From contig JAXLUK010000004.1 of the NCBI GenBank assembly GCA_046329555.1, positions 62,001 to 126,000 of the forward strand: a DNA stretch of 64,000 nucleotides, written 5' to 3'. How positions within the stretch are numbered: position 1 is the stretch's first letter; every line of letters begins with the position of its first letter. Position numbers and translations under genes: made by a program. The notes beneath the pieces were generated by a model that was not told where the DNA came from, ran no database searches, and saw only the letters and a list, made by a program, of their open reading frames with translations. This DNA comes from UBA1941 sp046329555 (lineage in GTDB: Bacteria; Bacteroidota; Bacteroidia; Chitinophagales; LD1). Below, in pieces: positions 1 through 9,236 of this stretch.

Positions 1-1294
1 ATTCAAAACGGAAGTTGTTTTGGTGATAAGGATCGCCAACGTTAATCCAATCCATTTTGTTATCGCGAATGAATTGCGTCCATTTACTCATTTCTTCAAT
101 ACTCATAATGGAAGGCGCAAAAACTTCAATGTCTATTCCTTCTGATTTCATTTTGTGGTAAGACTCAGCCAATTTGGGTACTTCCTTTTTGCAGTGACTG
201 CAATCCGGGTCCCAGAAGCAGATTACTACGAACCGGTTTTTGAGGTCGTATACTGAGTGAAAGGTTTTCAGTGTAGTATCTGCAAGGGTGATATTTCTGG
301 CTTTTTTACCCAACAACAGCGGCTCCAAAATTCTTCCGCGCTCATTGATTTTGTATAGCTGTGTGCTATCTACCCAAGTAGCATATCCTTTAGAGTAGTA
401 TTCCTTTACTAAATGAACATAAACAGCATCAAATCCCATGATTTTGCTCTTGGCCATTTCATTCAGCATATACACCAGAGTGTACTTGAACAAATCCGTT
501 TTGGGGTCCATTTTCTTCAACAAAACATCGCCGTCGGCAATAATGCTATCGGGAACCTGGATGATGGTGCGGGTGTACCAATTAGAGAGTTTATTGTGAA
601 AAATAGGCGTGCGCAGCAAACGATCATCTCGCAAATCGAAATTATCCCAGTAGTGATTTTTGTAGAAGCGCCAGCTCCAGGCTGAGTCAATTAAACGGCC
701 AACTAAATCCCGGGGTGGCTCCGGTACATCTACTTCTTTCATTGACTTCAACAATTTCGCATAGAAAAAAGTGGGGTATTTTGTGATGATTTCATCTCGT
801 TTCTTGCGAACTTCATCATCAACCTTCTTCAATTTTGCCCGGATTTCGTTCTTAGCTGAATCGTTTGCAGCAGAACGGAACGCAGCATTGAAGGCTTCTG
901 ATTTTTTGCGCTGGTCGTTCAGGAATACCATATCGTCGTAAAACAAGGTGTTTTCCGGAGACCCTGTTACGCGTAAATGCCCGGAAAGATCCGCGGTGTC
1001 AGTAGTCAATGTAAACTTTGGCTCATTCAATACAAATTCAAAGTACTTGTTGCCTAACTTCGGAAAAACGGCCAGATAAATGCCCGGAGGGATTTGCGTA
1101 TCTGCTTTGATTACTGCTATTCCCTGAGCATCGAAAGGAATGGTGTCTTTTACATATTGCTTGTCGCCGTAGTAATTGGCCAAAATCATTGGGGAATTGG
1201 CCAGTTCTTTCACTATGATTTTTATTTCCGTGCCCTTGGAGAATCCCGAAATGGCTACCGCCATGGTAGTGAATAGTACAATTGCTTTTTTCAT
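1..1294 (-). CDS. TlpA-like thioredoxin-family protein, partial at window edge
   Basis: Open reading frame on the minus strand from ATG at 1294 running off the left edge (about 431 codons visible, C-terminus missing). It begins with a signal peptide (MKKAIVLFTTMAVAISGFS) and has an N-terminal DUF4369-like beta domain, a charged helical middle (about residues 110-290), and then a thioredoxin fold with the redox motif CSHC in FWDPDCSHCKKE (about residue 355). Family knowledge: such Bacteroidota TlpA/ResA relatives are periplasmic thiol-disulfide oxidoreductases, often with a DUF5106 middle region. It is transcribed divergently from the ketosynthase gene at 1435, so it is probably not part of that cassette. 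The substrate is not predictable. Confidence 0.85.
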   Translation of the reverse strand, partial: MKKAIVLFTTMAVAISGFSKGTEIKIIVKELANSPMILANYYGDKQYVKDTIPFDAQGIAVIKADTQIPPGIYLAVFPKLGNKYFEFVLNEPKFTLTTDTADLSGHLRVTGSPENTLFYDDMVFLNDQRKKSEAFNAAFRSAANDSAKNEIRAKLKKVDDEVRKKRDEIITKYPTFFYAKLLKSMKEVDVPEPPRDLVGRLIDSAWSWRFYKNHYWDNFDLRDDRLLRTPIFHNKLSNWYTRTIIQVPDSIIADGDVLLKKMDPKTDLFKYTLVYMLNEMAKSKIMGFDAVYVHLVKEYYSKGYATWVDSTQLYKINERGRILEPLLLGKKARNITLADTTLKTFHSVYDLKNRFVVICFWDPDCSHCKKEVPKLAESYHKMKSEGIDIEVFAPSIMSIEEMSKWTQFIRDNKMDWINVGDPYHQNNFRFE

Positions 1295-1415
1295 ATTCAG
1301 CGGCAAATTAAGTAATCCCTGATAAACCAGATGTTCTTGTATAGCAATGGGGTTGTGGATTATATTTTTTTAAGAATCGTGAACCATTTGCCTGTGGTTG
1401 ACGTTTAGATTTTCC

Positions 1416-1423
1416 TAAGTTTG
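1416..1423 (+). promoter_or_regulatory. Bacteroidota -7 promoter element for the polyketide cassette
   Basis: TAAGTTTG matches the TANNTTTG consensus and lies 11 nt before the ATG at 1435. No good TTTG -33 box at 18-19 nt spacing was seen, so this rests on the -7 match and position only. It implies a very short 5' leader. Confidence 0.45.
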
Positions 1424-1434
1424 CGCGGCTTGTA

Positions 1435-2658
1435 ATGACAGATATTTTTGTAACTGGAATGGGGCTCATCACCGCCATCGGTAAAAACGTTGATGAGAAT
1501 TTTGAAGCGCTCTGTTCGTTGCGCAGCGGAATTGGGAAAATTGAATTGGTGAATACCATTCATGCTGCACACATACCCGCTGGTGAGATTAAGTTAAGTG
1601 ATTCGGCTTGCTGCGAATTGGCCGGAGTTCCGGAAAATTCCGGCTACACCAGAACTGCCCAACTTGGTATTATTGCGGTTAAGGAAGCACTTGGGCACGC
1701 TGGAATAGAAGATATTCGAGAGGCCAGAACAGGGTTGATTTCTTCTACCACCGTAGGTGGAATGCGGGAGTTTGAAGTGCAGATTGACGATTTGATGGAT
1801 CTATCAAAACCAAGTCCCTACATCGCCTATGCGCAGGTAAGCGACACGGGTGAACACACAGAGCGCATTGCTGATAAATTTGACATTACAGATTATATTT
1901 CCACTGTGAGTACTGCCTGCTCATCGGCTTCCAATGCCATAATTTTCGGCGCTGAACTCATTAAAAATGGAAAATTAGATCGGGTCATTTGCGGTGGTGT
2001 GGATGTGTTATCCATGTTCACCATTAACGGATTTAATTCACTCATGATTCTCGATAAACAACCAAGCAAGCCATTTGATGCCAACCGCGCCGGTGTAAAT
2101 TTGGGTGAAGGAGCCGGTTATGTGGTGTTGGAATCTGCAGAAATGGTAAAGAAATTCGGTAAAAAAGCGTTGGCCAGATTATCGGGATACAGTAATTCAA
2201 ACGATGCTTATCATCAAACAGCCTCCTCGCCAGATGGCGACGGGGCGCTCTTGTCGATGCAGCGCGCAGTTGACATGGCAGGACTAGACAAAAGCGAAAT
2301 CGATTATATTAATTGTCATGGTACCGCCACAGAAAACAACGATTTAAGTGAAGCACTTGCCATCCAGCGATTGTTTTCGGATCATGTTCCATTGTTTAGT
2401 TCTACCAAGCCTTTCACCGGGCATACTTTGGCCGCAGCCGGTGCCGTAGAAGCCATTTACACCATTTTGGCTATCCAACACGATATCATCTTCCCTAATA
2501 TGAATTTTTCCACGCCTATGCCGGAAACAAACATTCGACCGGTAACAGAGATTCAAAGAAATGGCAAGGTGAACCACGCGCTATCCAATTCCTTTGGATT
2601 CGGAGGGAGTAATACGTCTTTATTGTTTTCTAAAGTTAACCACATCCATGGCGCTTGA
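1435..2658 (+). CDS. Beta-ketoacyl-[acyl-carrier-protein] synthase (KAS II / type II PKS ketosynthase-like)
   Basis: 407 aa, the full length of a FabF-type condensing enzyme, which extends an acyl-ACP by decarboxylative condensation with malonyl-ACP. The Cys-His-His triad is intact: C162 in STACSSAS, H295 in CHGTATEND-like context and H330 in TGHTLAAAG. The ATG at 1435 follows a TAAGTTTG promoter box. The gene overlaps by 11 bp with a second, degenerate ketosynthase (2648) and is followed by a halogenase-like flavoenzyme and a DUF1702-like protein. That context argues for a dedicated pathway (aryl polyene/flexirubin or related type II polyketide) rather than housekeeping fatty-acid synthesis. 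No ACP, ketoreductase or dehydratase gene is adjacent, so those functions must come from elsewhere. Confidence 0.88.
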   Translation: MTDIFVTGMGLITAIGKNVDENFEALCSLRSGIGKIELVNTIHAAHIPAGEIKLSDSACCELAGVPENSGYTRTAQLGIIAVKEALGHAGIEDIREARTGLISSTTVGGMREFEVQIDDLMDLSKPSPYIAYAQVSDTGEHTERIADKFDITDYISTVSTACSSASNAIIFGAELIKNGKLDRVICGGVDVLSMFTINGFNSLMILDKQPSKPFDANRAGVNLGEGAGYVVLESAEMVKKFGKKALARLSGYSNSNDAYHQTASSPDGDGALLSMQRAVDMAGLDKSEIDYINCHGTATENNDLSEALAIQRLFSDHVPLFSSTKPFTGHTLAAAGAVEAIYTILAIQHDIIFPNMNFSTPMPETNIRPVTEIQRNGKVNHALSNSFGFGGSNTSLLFSKVNHIHGA

Positions 2659-3721
2659 TGTTTATATCCAGGGCGCTGGCCTTATTTCTCCGCAAAGAAC
2701 TTTTGGGGAAAACAATTTCTTTCAGGAAATCTCGGAATATAACGATAATGTACTTCGCTTTATAACACCAGACTTCAAGCAATATGTGCACCCGGTGAAG
2801 ATTAGGCGAATGAGCACCATCTTAAAGGCGGGCCTGGCTGCAGCTAAGATGGCCGCAACTGAGGCTGCCCTGGAAATGCCAGACGCAATCATTACCTCCT
2901 CAGGCTACGGATGTATTAGCGATACCAGTAAGTTTCTGATAGAAATTTTAGGAAACAAGGAGAAGCAACTGACGCCTACTTTTTTTATGCAAAGCACCTA
3001 TAATGCAGTGGGTGGCACTATAGCGATGGAATTCGGTTGCAACAATTACAACACCACCTATGTGCATCGAGGTTTTGCCTTCGAAAATGCGCTTGACGAT
3101 GCGATGATGCAGATTGAAAATCAGACCAACAAACGCATATTGCTGGGTGCATTTGACGAAACCAATAGCGAGCAGTTTGTGATTGCACAGCGAACCGGAT
3201 TGCACAAAAGGAAACTGATTAACAATCTGCAATTGTTTAAATCAGATGGTCAAGGTACATTTCAAGGTGAAGGAATGGCGTTCTTTGTGCTGGGTGCTGC
3301 GTGCACGGCTTCCAGTTATGCACGCGTGCGTGGCCAGCGAACCGTTTACGCGCCAAAGTCAAGTGAACCCATAAAAGCGGCCATCTTGGATTTATTGAAG
3401 GAACATCAATTGCGCACTGATGACATAGATGTTGTGGTGAATGGGAGTGGAGGCGATGATGAAAAAGATCAGTTGCTTAACCAGCCGGTTCTACAACTTT
3501 TCAAAGGGAAAGATGTTTTCTACAAACATCTCACTGGTGACTTTTGTACCGCTTCGGCGATTGGGTTATGGATTGGCGCTCAATTAATTAAGACGCAAAA
3601 AATCCCTCAAGCATTGCTGCAACATCCAGTTGAGGCGTCGAACATTCGGCACGTTTTATTGTTAAATCACCATTGGGGTAAGAATTGCAGCATATTGTTG
3701 TTATCTGGCATTGGAGTTTAA
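2648..3721 (+). CDS. Degenerate ketosynthase, chain-length-factor-like
   Basis: 357 aa from the ATG at 2648, overlapping the preceding ketosynthase by 11 bp (translational coupling likely). It has a thiolase-fold layout parallel to its neighbour, beginning MALDVYIQGAGLISPQ. All three catalytic positions appear replaced: the Cys motif reads TTYVHRGFAFENA, the first His motif reads VNGSGGDDEKD, and the second reads KHLTGDFCTASAIG, with Asp in place of His. In type II polyketide systems an inactive ketosynthase paralogue (chain length factor) forms a heterodimer with the active one; this is the inferred role. An alternative is a divergent enzyme with its own chemistry. Annotation pipelines may call it simply beta-ketoacyl synthase. 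Confidence 0.75.
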   Translation: MALDVYIQGAGLISPQRTFGENNFFQEISEYNDNVLRFITPDFKQYVHPVKIRRMSTILKAGLAAAKMAATEAALEMPDAIITSSGYGCISDTSKFLIEILGNKEKQLTPTFFMQSTYNAVGGTIAMEFGCNNYNTTYVHRGFAFENALDDAMMQIENQTNKRILLGAFDETNSEQFVIAQRTGLHKRKLINNLQLFKSDGQGTFQGEGMAFFVLGAACTASSYARVRGQRTVYAPKSSEPIKAAILDLLKEHQLRTDDIDVVVNGSGGDDEKDQLLNQPVLQLFKGKDVFYKHLTGDFCTASAIGLWIGAQLIKTQKIPQALLQHPVEASNIRHVLLLNHHWGKNCSILLLSGIGV

Positions 3722-3781
3722 CCTGAACTGCATTAATTTTATAATTCGGAACCATATCACTAAAAACTAATTTGAAAATAT

Positions 3782-5467
3782 ATGATGAAAACAGATTACG
3801 ATTTAATCATCGCCGGAGGCGGTCTTTCAGGATTGGCATTGTCTATACAAATTAAAAGAGAGCGCCCGGAAACATCTATACTGATTCTAGAAAAAAGTCA
3901 AGAAGCCGCCCCAACAGCAGCACATAAGGTTGGGGAGTCAACTGTAGAGCTAGGCAGCTATTACCTCCGTCATGTATTAGGATTGAAAGATTATTTAGAA
4001 GCGCATGAATTACCTAAACATGGTCTGCGTTTTTTCTTTAAATCACACAATAAGAAAGACATTACCTCAAGAGTTGAGCTTGGACCCAGGAAATGGTTGG
4101 TAGTACCAAGCCACCAGTTGGATCGCGGCACACTTGAAAATTACATGGCGAAGCATACCCAGGAAATGGGCAATACTTTGATTAGAGGGGCACACGTGAA
4201 GGACATCGAATTCGGAACAGTTAATTCTGTTACTTACAAGAAAGGTGAGGTAATGCATACCGTTACTGGTCGTTGGGTAGCCGATGCGGCTAGTCGCGCC
4301 AGTTTGATTAAGAAGAAGCTCGACTTTTTGGCAACCACTGAGCACCATGCCAACGCCGTGTGGTGGCGGTTAAAAGGGGTTATTGACGTAGACCATTGGA
4401 GTGAAGACACTAGTTGGCGGAATCAACTAGCCCCCAAATTGCGCTATTTGAGTACAGTGCATTTCATGGATAAGGGATATTGGTTATGGATTATTCCATT
4501 GGGTTCAAAAAATACAAGTATTGGCATTGTGGCTGATCCTGCAATTCACCCGTTGAATACATTTAATACTTATGAGAAGGCACTGGAATGGTTAAAAGTA
4601 AATGAACCATTGGCGTATGAGAAGTTAGCGCCCGAAACACCGAACCTGTTAGATTTCCTTCAACTCAAACATTATTCGCACCACACGGGCCGCGTATTCA
4701 GCGCCAAGGAGCGCTGGGGCGTTACTGGCGAGGCGGGTGCATTCCTGGATCCTTTGTATTCTCCGGGAACCGATTTTATTTCTATGTGTAATACCTGGCT
4801 GTCTGATTTGATTATGAAAGATCTGGATGGCGAGGATATTGAACTGCGGGCAAAAGTTTATGAACAAGCTTATCTCACTCAGGTAAACAACTGGTTACCG
4901 GTATATCTCGATAAATATACTTTGATGGGTAATACCCAAATTATGGTGTTCAAAATTTTCTGGGATTGGGCTGTATATTGGGCAGTGCATTGTTTATTAT
5001 TTACGAATAAAGCATTTACCAACATCTCTATTCTCAAGCGCATTTTTGGCAACGAAAACGGCCTGGGACATCGGTTGGGCATGCTGAGCAAGAATATGCA
5101 GGATATGTTCCTTGATTGGCGCGATCTGGAAACTACCATTTTTGAGAATCGCTACATTGACCCTTACGATTTGTTGTATATGCGCGAGTTTCAAATTGGC
5201 CTGGAAAAACAACATGAACCGATGGAGCTATTGGCCAAGGTGGAAGACAATCTGAAGAAATTAGAACAAATCGCAGCAGCTACTTTCCAATTGGTAAGCG
5301 CGGAAGTAAAAGATACACCTTTAGATATGCCGGTTAATCCATATACTTTTTCATTGAAGAAGGATAACAATGCTTGTACCGAAGCAGAAGGCGCCGTGAT
5401 TCCTTCAAAAGAAATTATGGATGATGTGAAACTGATGTGGTTCTACCAAATGAAAGAATTGGTTTAG
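3782..5467 (+). CDS. Flavin-dependent halogenase-like / FAD-dependent oxidoreductase
   Basis: 561 aa. The N-terminus carries a Rossmann FAD-binding motif (IIAGGGLSGLALS) followed by the GEST motif (KVGESTVELG) and PKHGLRF, as in phenolic and tryptophan halogenases. The halogenase signature WxWxIP is present at residues 234-239 (WLWIIP), which in that family blocks the monooxygenase reaction. GDP-like FAD contact residues sit in GEAGAFLDPLYSPGTD. Known family chemistry is FADH2-dependent chlorination or bromination of an aromatic ring or carrier-bound substrate; flexirubin-type pigments can be chlorinated. It lies 60 bp after the ketosynthase pair and 3 bp before the DUF1702-like gene. The C-terminal about 150 residues are long compared with classical halogenases. 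A partner flavin reductase was not seen here. ATG at 3785 is an equally good start. Confidence 0.75.
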   Translation: MMKTDYDLIIAGGGLSGLALSIQIKRERPETSILILEKSQEAAPTAAHKVGESTVELGSYYLRHVLGLKDYLEAHELPKHGLRFFFKSHNKKDITSRVELGPRKWLVVPSHQLDRGTLENYMAKHTQEMGNTLIRGAHVKDIEFGTVNSVTYKKGEVMHTVTGRWVADAASRASLIKKKLDFLATTEHHANAVWWRLKGVIDVDHWSEDTSWRNQLAPKLRYLSTVHFMDKGYWLWIIPLGSKNTSIGIVADPAIHPLNTFNTYEKALEWLKVNEPLAYEKLAPETPNLLDFLQLKHYSHHTGRVFSAKERWGVTGEAGAFLDPLYSPGTDFISMCNTWLSDLIMKDLDGEDIELRAKVYEQAYLTQVNNWLPVYLDKYTLMGNTQIMVFKIFWDWAVYWAVHCLLFTNKAFTNISILKRIFGNENGLGHRLGMLSKNMQDMFLDWRDLETTIFENRYIDPYDLLYMREFQIGLEKQHEPMELLAKVEDNLKKLEQIAAATFQLVSAEVKDTPLDMPVNPYTFSLKKDNNACTEAEGAVIPSKEIMDDVKLMWFYQMKELV

Positions 5468-5470
5468 TAC

Positions 5471-6136
5471 ATGATGTTCATAGCCGATAGGATGGATCAC
5501 ATCCGCGAGGTTTTTCAGTTAGGCTATTCCGGACGTTCGCACGAAGTTGATGCTGATGATGTTTTTATTTCAGTAGCCTATGAAGGCGCTGCTTATGCTT
5601 GTGCTGAACGGGATATCAATCAGCATCAATTACTGGTAGAATGGTTAGCCTGGAAAGAAACAAATCCGGGTCATGAGGCGCAAATCCATGTTGGTCTTGG
5701 ATGGGCTTTGGCAAAAACAGGAACGCCCTGGAATCAAGTGAAGTTATTGATTTCAGAAACTATGCATAGCCGTGTACTAGACGGAATCGGCTATTATGAA
5801 GGCGCACTGCGCTACCGTAAATCAATTTTGCTTCAGGAAGTTTCCTCCTTGGTGGCTAACGATGATTTCCCCTGGTATTTTCAAGGTATTGGGCGCAGTT
5901 TGTGGTATCATACGAAGGGTGAAGTGGATGGGCTATTGCCACTTATCAGTAAATTCTCTGATGAACATTATCCGTGGTTATGGCGAGGGATAGGTCTGGC
6001 TTCCACCTATGTAGGAGGTATGGATGAAGCTATGCTGGAAAACATGCAGCAAGCAGCAGGTTTATATTGGGATTATTGGTTACAAGGGAAATCATTGGCA
6101 CTGGCTTCCAGAACAAAAGCCGGAACAATAAGGTAG
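5471..6136 (+). CDS. DUF1702-like protein
   Basis: 221 aa and soluble (no signal peptide or membrane segment). Its conserved-looking blocks are EGAAYACAERD, HVGLGWALAKTG, LDGIGYYEGALRYRK, FQGIGRSLWYH and WRGIGLASTYVGG. From memory these match DUF1702 (PF08012), a family of unknown function found beside enediyne and other polyketide synthase genes; this copy would be shorter than typical members (about 320 aa) and seems to lack the N-terminal part. It starts 3 bp after the halogenase stop, so it is co-transcribed. The role is probably in the same biosynthetic pathway, but the reaction is unknown. A profile search against PF08012 would settle the family. Confidence 0.6.
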   Translation: MMFIADRMDHIREVFQLGYSGRSHEVDADDVFISVAYEGAAYACAERDINQHQLLVEWLAWKETNPGHEAQIHVGLGWALAKTGTPWNQVKLLISETMHSRVLDGIGYYEGALRYRKSILLQEVSSLVANDDFPWYFQGIGRSLWYHTKGEVDGLLPLISKFSDEHYPWLWRGIGLASTYVGGMDEAMLENMQQAAGLYWDYWLQGKSLALASRTKAGTIR

Positions 6137-6188
6137 AGGCGGTAATTCACTTGTGTTTTTGATATCAAGCCATTATCTTGCTGGCGTG

Positions 6189-7487
6189 ATGCGCCTGTTG
6201 ACCGCTTTTTTTGCGTTTTTTCTTTCGGTTCCGTTATGGGCCCAAACCGACGATTTTAAGTATCATAAGTCGTTAGGATTAGTCCATTACCACGAGAAAA
6301 ACTATTTGGAAGCGATTTACGATTTGGAGAAGGCAGCCGCGCTAAATCGTAAGGATGATGAAACCCTGCAACTGCTAAAAGCTTGTCATGATTCATTAGG
6401 TCATCATCAGAAAAATGGAAAATCGCGGTTGGAAACCGGCGATAGATCTAATCAGCGGCAAAGGCCCAACGTAGCTATTCCCAATGCCGGGGATGTGAAA
6501 GGAGGCAACGCTTCGTCAGCTACCATTCCGCGTAATTCAAGGCCAGACGCCGCGTTGTACAAAGATCTTTTTCAGTTAGGAAATTTCTTTTTAGAACGGT
6601 CAAGTTTCGATTCCGCGGCCTGGTGTTATAAGAAATACCTGTCGGCCAATCCGAATGATACAGTGGCGATGTATTATCTGGGTGCCTCGCATTATTTTCT
6701 AAAACGATATGATGCCGCTAAAGAGCAATTTCAGCTCATCTTACAAAAAGATCCTAAACGTTCGGAGTTATACAATTGGTTGGGTGTTTGCGAGCTGGTT
6801 CAGAATAATTTTATTGCCGCACGCGACAATTTTAAGCAATGTATTTTGTTGGATCCTTTATACGCTGTAGCTTACTATAATCTAGGAAAAACGCAATTTG
6901 AATTGGAAGATATTGGTGGTGCTACCAAAAACCTGGAAAAGGCCCTGGAACTACAGGAAACTGATGCCGATGTGAAAAATATTCTGGGTGAATGTTACTA
7001 CCGAAACGGACAGTGGGCTCAGGCAAAAAAGATGCTCAGTGAGATTTATGAGTCAAACAAAAAAAGCATGCGAATCAACGCCTTATTGGGCGAGATTGCT
7101 ATGAAACAAAGTGAATGGCAGGCTGCCATCGACTATTGGGACGCCTATCTTAAGTTGAATCCCAGTGCTTTAGATGCGAACAAGAAATTGGGCGTTGCCT
7201 ATTTCAAATTGGAAAAATACACCTATTCCTTAGATTGTTTTGACAAGGCGGCCAAATCAATTTGGGATGACAAGGATTTAATGATCTATGCGGCTATCTC
7301 AGCTAATAAACTAGGTGATCACGCTAAAGCGCTCGACTATGCCAATCGAGCCATAGCATTGGATGATCATAGCGCCAGAGCCTACTTTCAGGCGGCTTTG
7401 GCTTTTCAGGGAATGGGCGAGAAACGATTGTCACGGGAGAATTTTGCTAAAGCAAAAGAGTTAGACCGTGAGCATATGGAACCCTAA
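6189..7487 (+). CDS. Secreted tetratricopeptide-repeat (TPR) protein
   Basis: 432 aa from ATG 6189, chosen because it gives a clean signal peptide (MRLLTAFFAFFLSVPLWAQ); a longer frame begins at 6153. After a low-complexity linker (about residues 85-125) come some nine TPR units with alternating small and aromatic residues, for example blocks beginning YYLGASHYFLKRYDAAKEQF and YNLGKTQFELEDIGGATKNL. TPR arrays are protein-protein scaffolds; a periplasmic location is inferred. It sits 52 bp after the DUF1702-like gene on the same strand, so it may belong to the cassette or simply share its transcript. It converges with and overlaps the next gene by 4 bp. Confidence 0.8.
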   Translation: MRLLTAFFAFFLSVPLWAQTDDFKYHKSLGLVHYHEKNYLEAIYDLEKAAALNRKDDETLQLLKACHDSLGHHQKNGKSRLETGDRSNQRQRPNVAIPNAGDVKGGNASSATIPRNSRPDAALYKDLFQLGNFFLERSSFDSAAWCYKKYLSANPNDTVAMYYLGASHYFLKRYDAAKEQFQLILQKDPKRSELYNWLGVCELVQNNFIAARDNFKQCILLDPLYAVAYYNLGKTQFELEDIGGATKNLEKALELQETDADVKNILGECYYRNGQWAQAKKMLSEIYESNKKSMRINALLGEIAMKQSEWQAAIDYWDAYLKLNPSALDANKKLGVAYFKLEKYTYSLDCFDKAAKSIWDDKDLMIYAAISANKLGDHAKALDYANRAIALDDHSARAYFQAALAFQGMGEKRLSRENFAKAKELDREHMEP

Positions 7488-9121
7488 GGTGTTTCGTTCA
7501 AAGTAACCCGTTTCACATCTAACAAATTCAAGCCGTTTACCGGTAATCCATGAACACGATTCGATGTGAATCTAAGAACAACATCGTAGTACAGCGGTAT
7601 CACAGGCGCCTCGTCAATGATTATATTTTCCAATTGATGGTATAATTCATAACGGACACTGTCGTTACTCACTTGTAAAGCTTGCTCATAAATCGAATCA
7701 TAGCGTTGATTATGGAAACGGGTGTAGTTAGGCGGCGCACCATTTTTTCCGTAGAAAACTGTGAAATAACTTTCTGCATCCGGATAATCAGCAATCCATG
7801 AACCTCTGAAAAAGGGTGTTTTTCCTCCGGTCATCCATTCTCTTAAAAGGGCATCCTGATTGATTTCTACGCGCACATTTAGTCCAATTTTCTCCAGTTG
7901 CTTACAAACACTAAGCGCCATTTCCTTATACGTTTCATTAGTGTATAAGGAAAGCTCTTGTAATCCTTTTCCGTTGGGAAAACCTGCCGCAGCTAACAAT
8001 TCCATGGCGCGCTGTGGTTGGTAATTGTACCCCTTAATACTGGCGTCAAAACTGGGTAAGCCGGGAGGGGTAAAACCTTGTTCAGCAGGTGTGCCAATGC
8101 CTTTTCTGATATACTGCAATAACTCGCGTCTGTTGATCGCGAAATTGACGGCTTGTCGCAGTTTCTTGTCTTTCCAAGGGGAAGCCATGGCCAGATTGAA
8201 GCCATAATATTCTGTATTTAAATACGGTGCTTTGGTAAGCCTGAATGCGTTTCTTAATGCAGGAACTAACTCGCCGCGGTCATCCAGAACTTCGTCGATA
8301 TACGCTGCGTCTAGTCCCGATACAAAATCAAGTTCACCCTTTTTAAAGCTTAAAAATTCTGCCTTCTTACTATTGATGAAAGAAACCCTCACACCGTCTA
8401 TTTTGGGTAATGGATTACCGTTCTCATCAGTTTCAAAATAATGCGGGTTTTTAACCAGAACCAAGGCAACCCCTTCTTTCCAGGTTTTAAATTGAAAGGG
8501 CCCTGTGCCCACAGGATGCGAGCGAAAATCGGCACCATAATATTCAATGGCCTCATGTGGCACTACATTGCAATAAGGCATGGTAAAGATGCCTAACATC
8601 GGAGGGAATGGGCGTGCCAAATGAACTACTACTGTGAGGGAATCGGGTGTGGCAAATGGTTGGATACTATCTAATCTTCCGTTAAAAATCCAACTTCCGG
8701 GTGAAGCCGTTTTCGTTTGAAGAATGCGGTTCCAGGAATACACTACATCTGTAGCGGTAACTGTTCGCGTTGAACCTTTGAAGCAGGGGTCATGATGAAA
8801 CCGTACATCATTCCGTAAATGAAAAGTGTACGTCTTACCATCATTTGAAATTTCCCATGAAGAAGCGATGGCAGGTACGATGTGAAGTTGAGAATCTAAT
8901 TGAACCACACCATTGTACAGTTGATTGCATGCCCAAATGCTGGCCTGATCGCGAGCAAAAGCCGGATCGAGTGATTTCAATCCGCCATGCTGGTTGTAAT
9001 GGAATACGTTAGCCAAGGGGGGAGATGGTGATTGGCAACTATTTAATGCAGTTGCCAGGGTGATTACAGCAATCAATTTAAAACTACCTCTAAAAAGTGA
9101 ATAACTACCTGATATTTTCAC
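7484..9121 (-). CDS. Peptide/nickel-type ABC transporter substrate-binding lipoprotein (SBP family 5)
   Basis: About 545 aa from the GTG at 9121, preferred because it gives a standard lipoprotein signal (FKLIAVITLATALNSC, with the lipid-bearing Cys near residue 29). The same frame stays open to a TTG at 9232, but that would add 37 residues before the signal. Family features seen: early LDPAFARDQAS, the block TVTATDVVYSWNRIL, and FGPVGTGPFQFK-like text (HPVGTGPFQFKTW) typical of OppA/DppA proteins that bind oligopeptides for import. No permease or ATPase genes are adjacent, so this is an orphan binding protein; in this phylum such lipoproteins may serve other uptake or sensing roles. Confidence 0.85.
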   Translation of the reverse strand: MKISGSYSLFRGSFKLIAVITLATALNSCQSPSPPLANVFHYNQHGGLKSLDPAFARDQASIWACNQLYNGVVQLDSQLHIVPAIASSWEISNDGKTYTFHLRNDVRFHHDPCFKGSTRTVTATDVVYSWNRILQTKTASPGSWIFNGRLDSIQPFATPDSLTVVVHLARPFPPMLGIFTMPYCNVVPHEAIEYYGADFRSHPVGTGPFQFKTWKEGVALVLVKNPHYFETDENGNPLPKIDGVRVSFINSKKAEFLSFKKGELDFVSGLDAAYIDEVLDDRGELVPALRNAFRLTKAPYLNTEYYGFNLAMASPWKDKKLRQAVNFAINRRELLQYIRKGIGTPAEQGFTPPGLPSFDASIKGYNYQPQRAMELLAAAGFPNGKGLQELSLYTNETYKEMALSVCKQLEKIGLNVRVEINQDALLREWMTGGKTPFFRGSWIADYPDAESYFTVFYGKNGAPPNYTRFHNQRYDSIYEQALQVSNDSVRYELYHQLENIIIDEAPVIPLYYDVVLRFTSNRVHGLPVNGLNLLDVKRVTLNETP

Positions 9122-9236
9122 CCTGCCAAGGTCGCGAAGTTGAAGTTTCAAATCAGAAAAGAAATAAACATCAAAGTGTGATTCCGGAAGTTGGGTGTTC
9201 AGCGGCTTCTTTTTATTTTGCGACAAAACCAAAGCG

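Noticed and set aside
413..1276. Short plus-strand reading frames
   Set aside because: They lie antisense inside the TlpA-like gene, which has a clean signal peptide and redox motif; nothing supports a protein on the plus strand.
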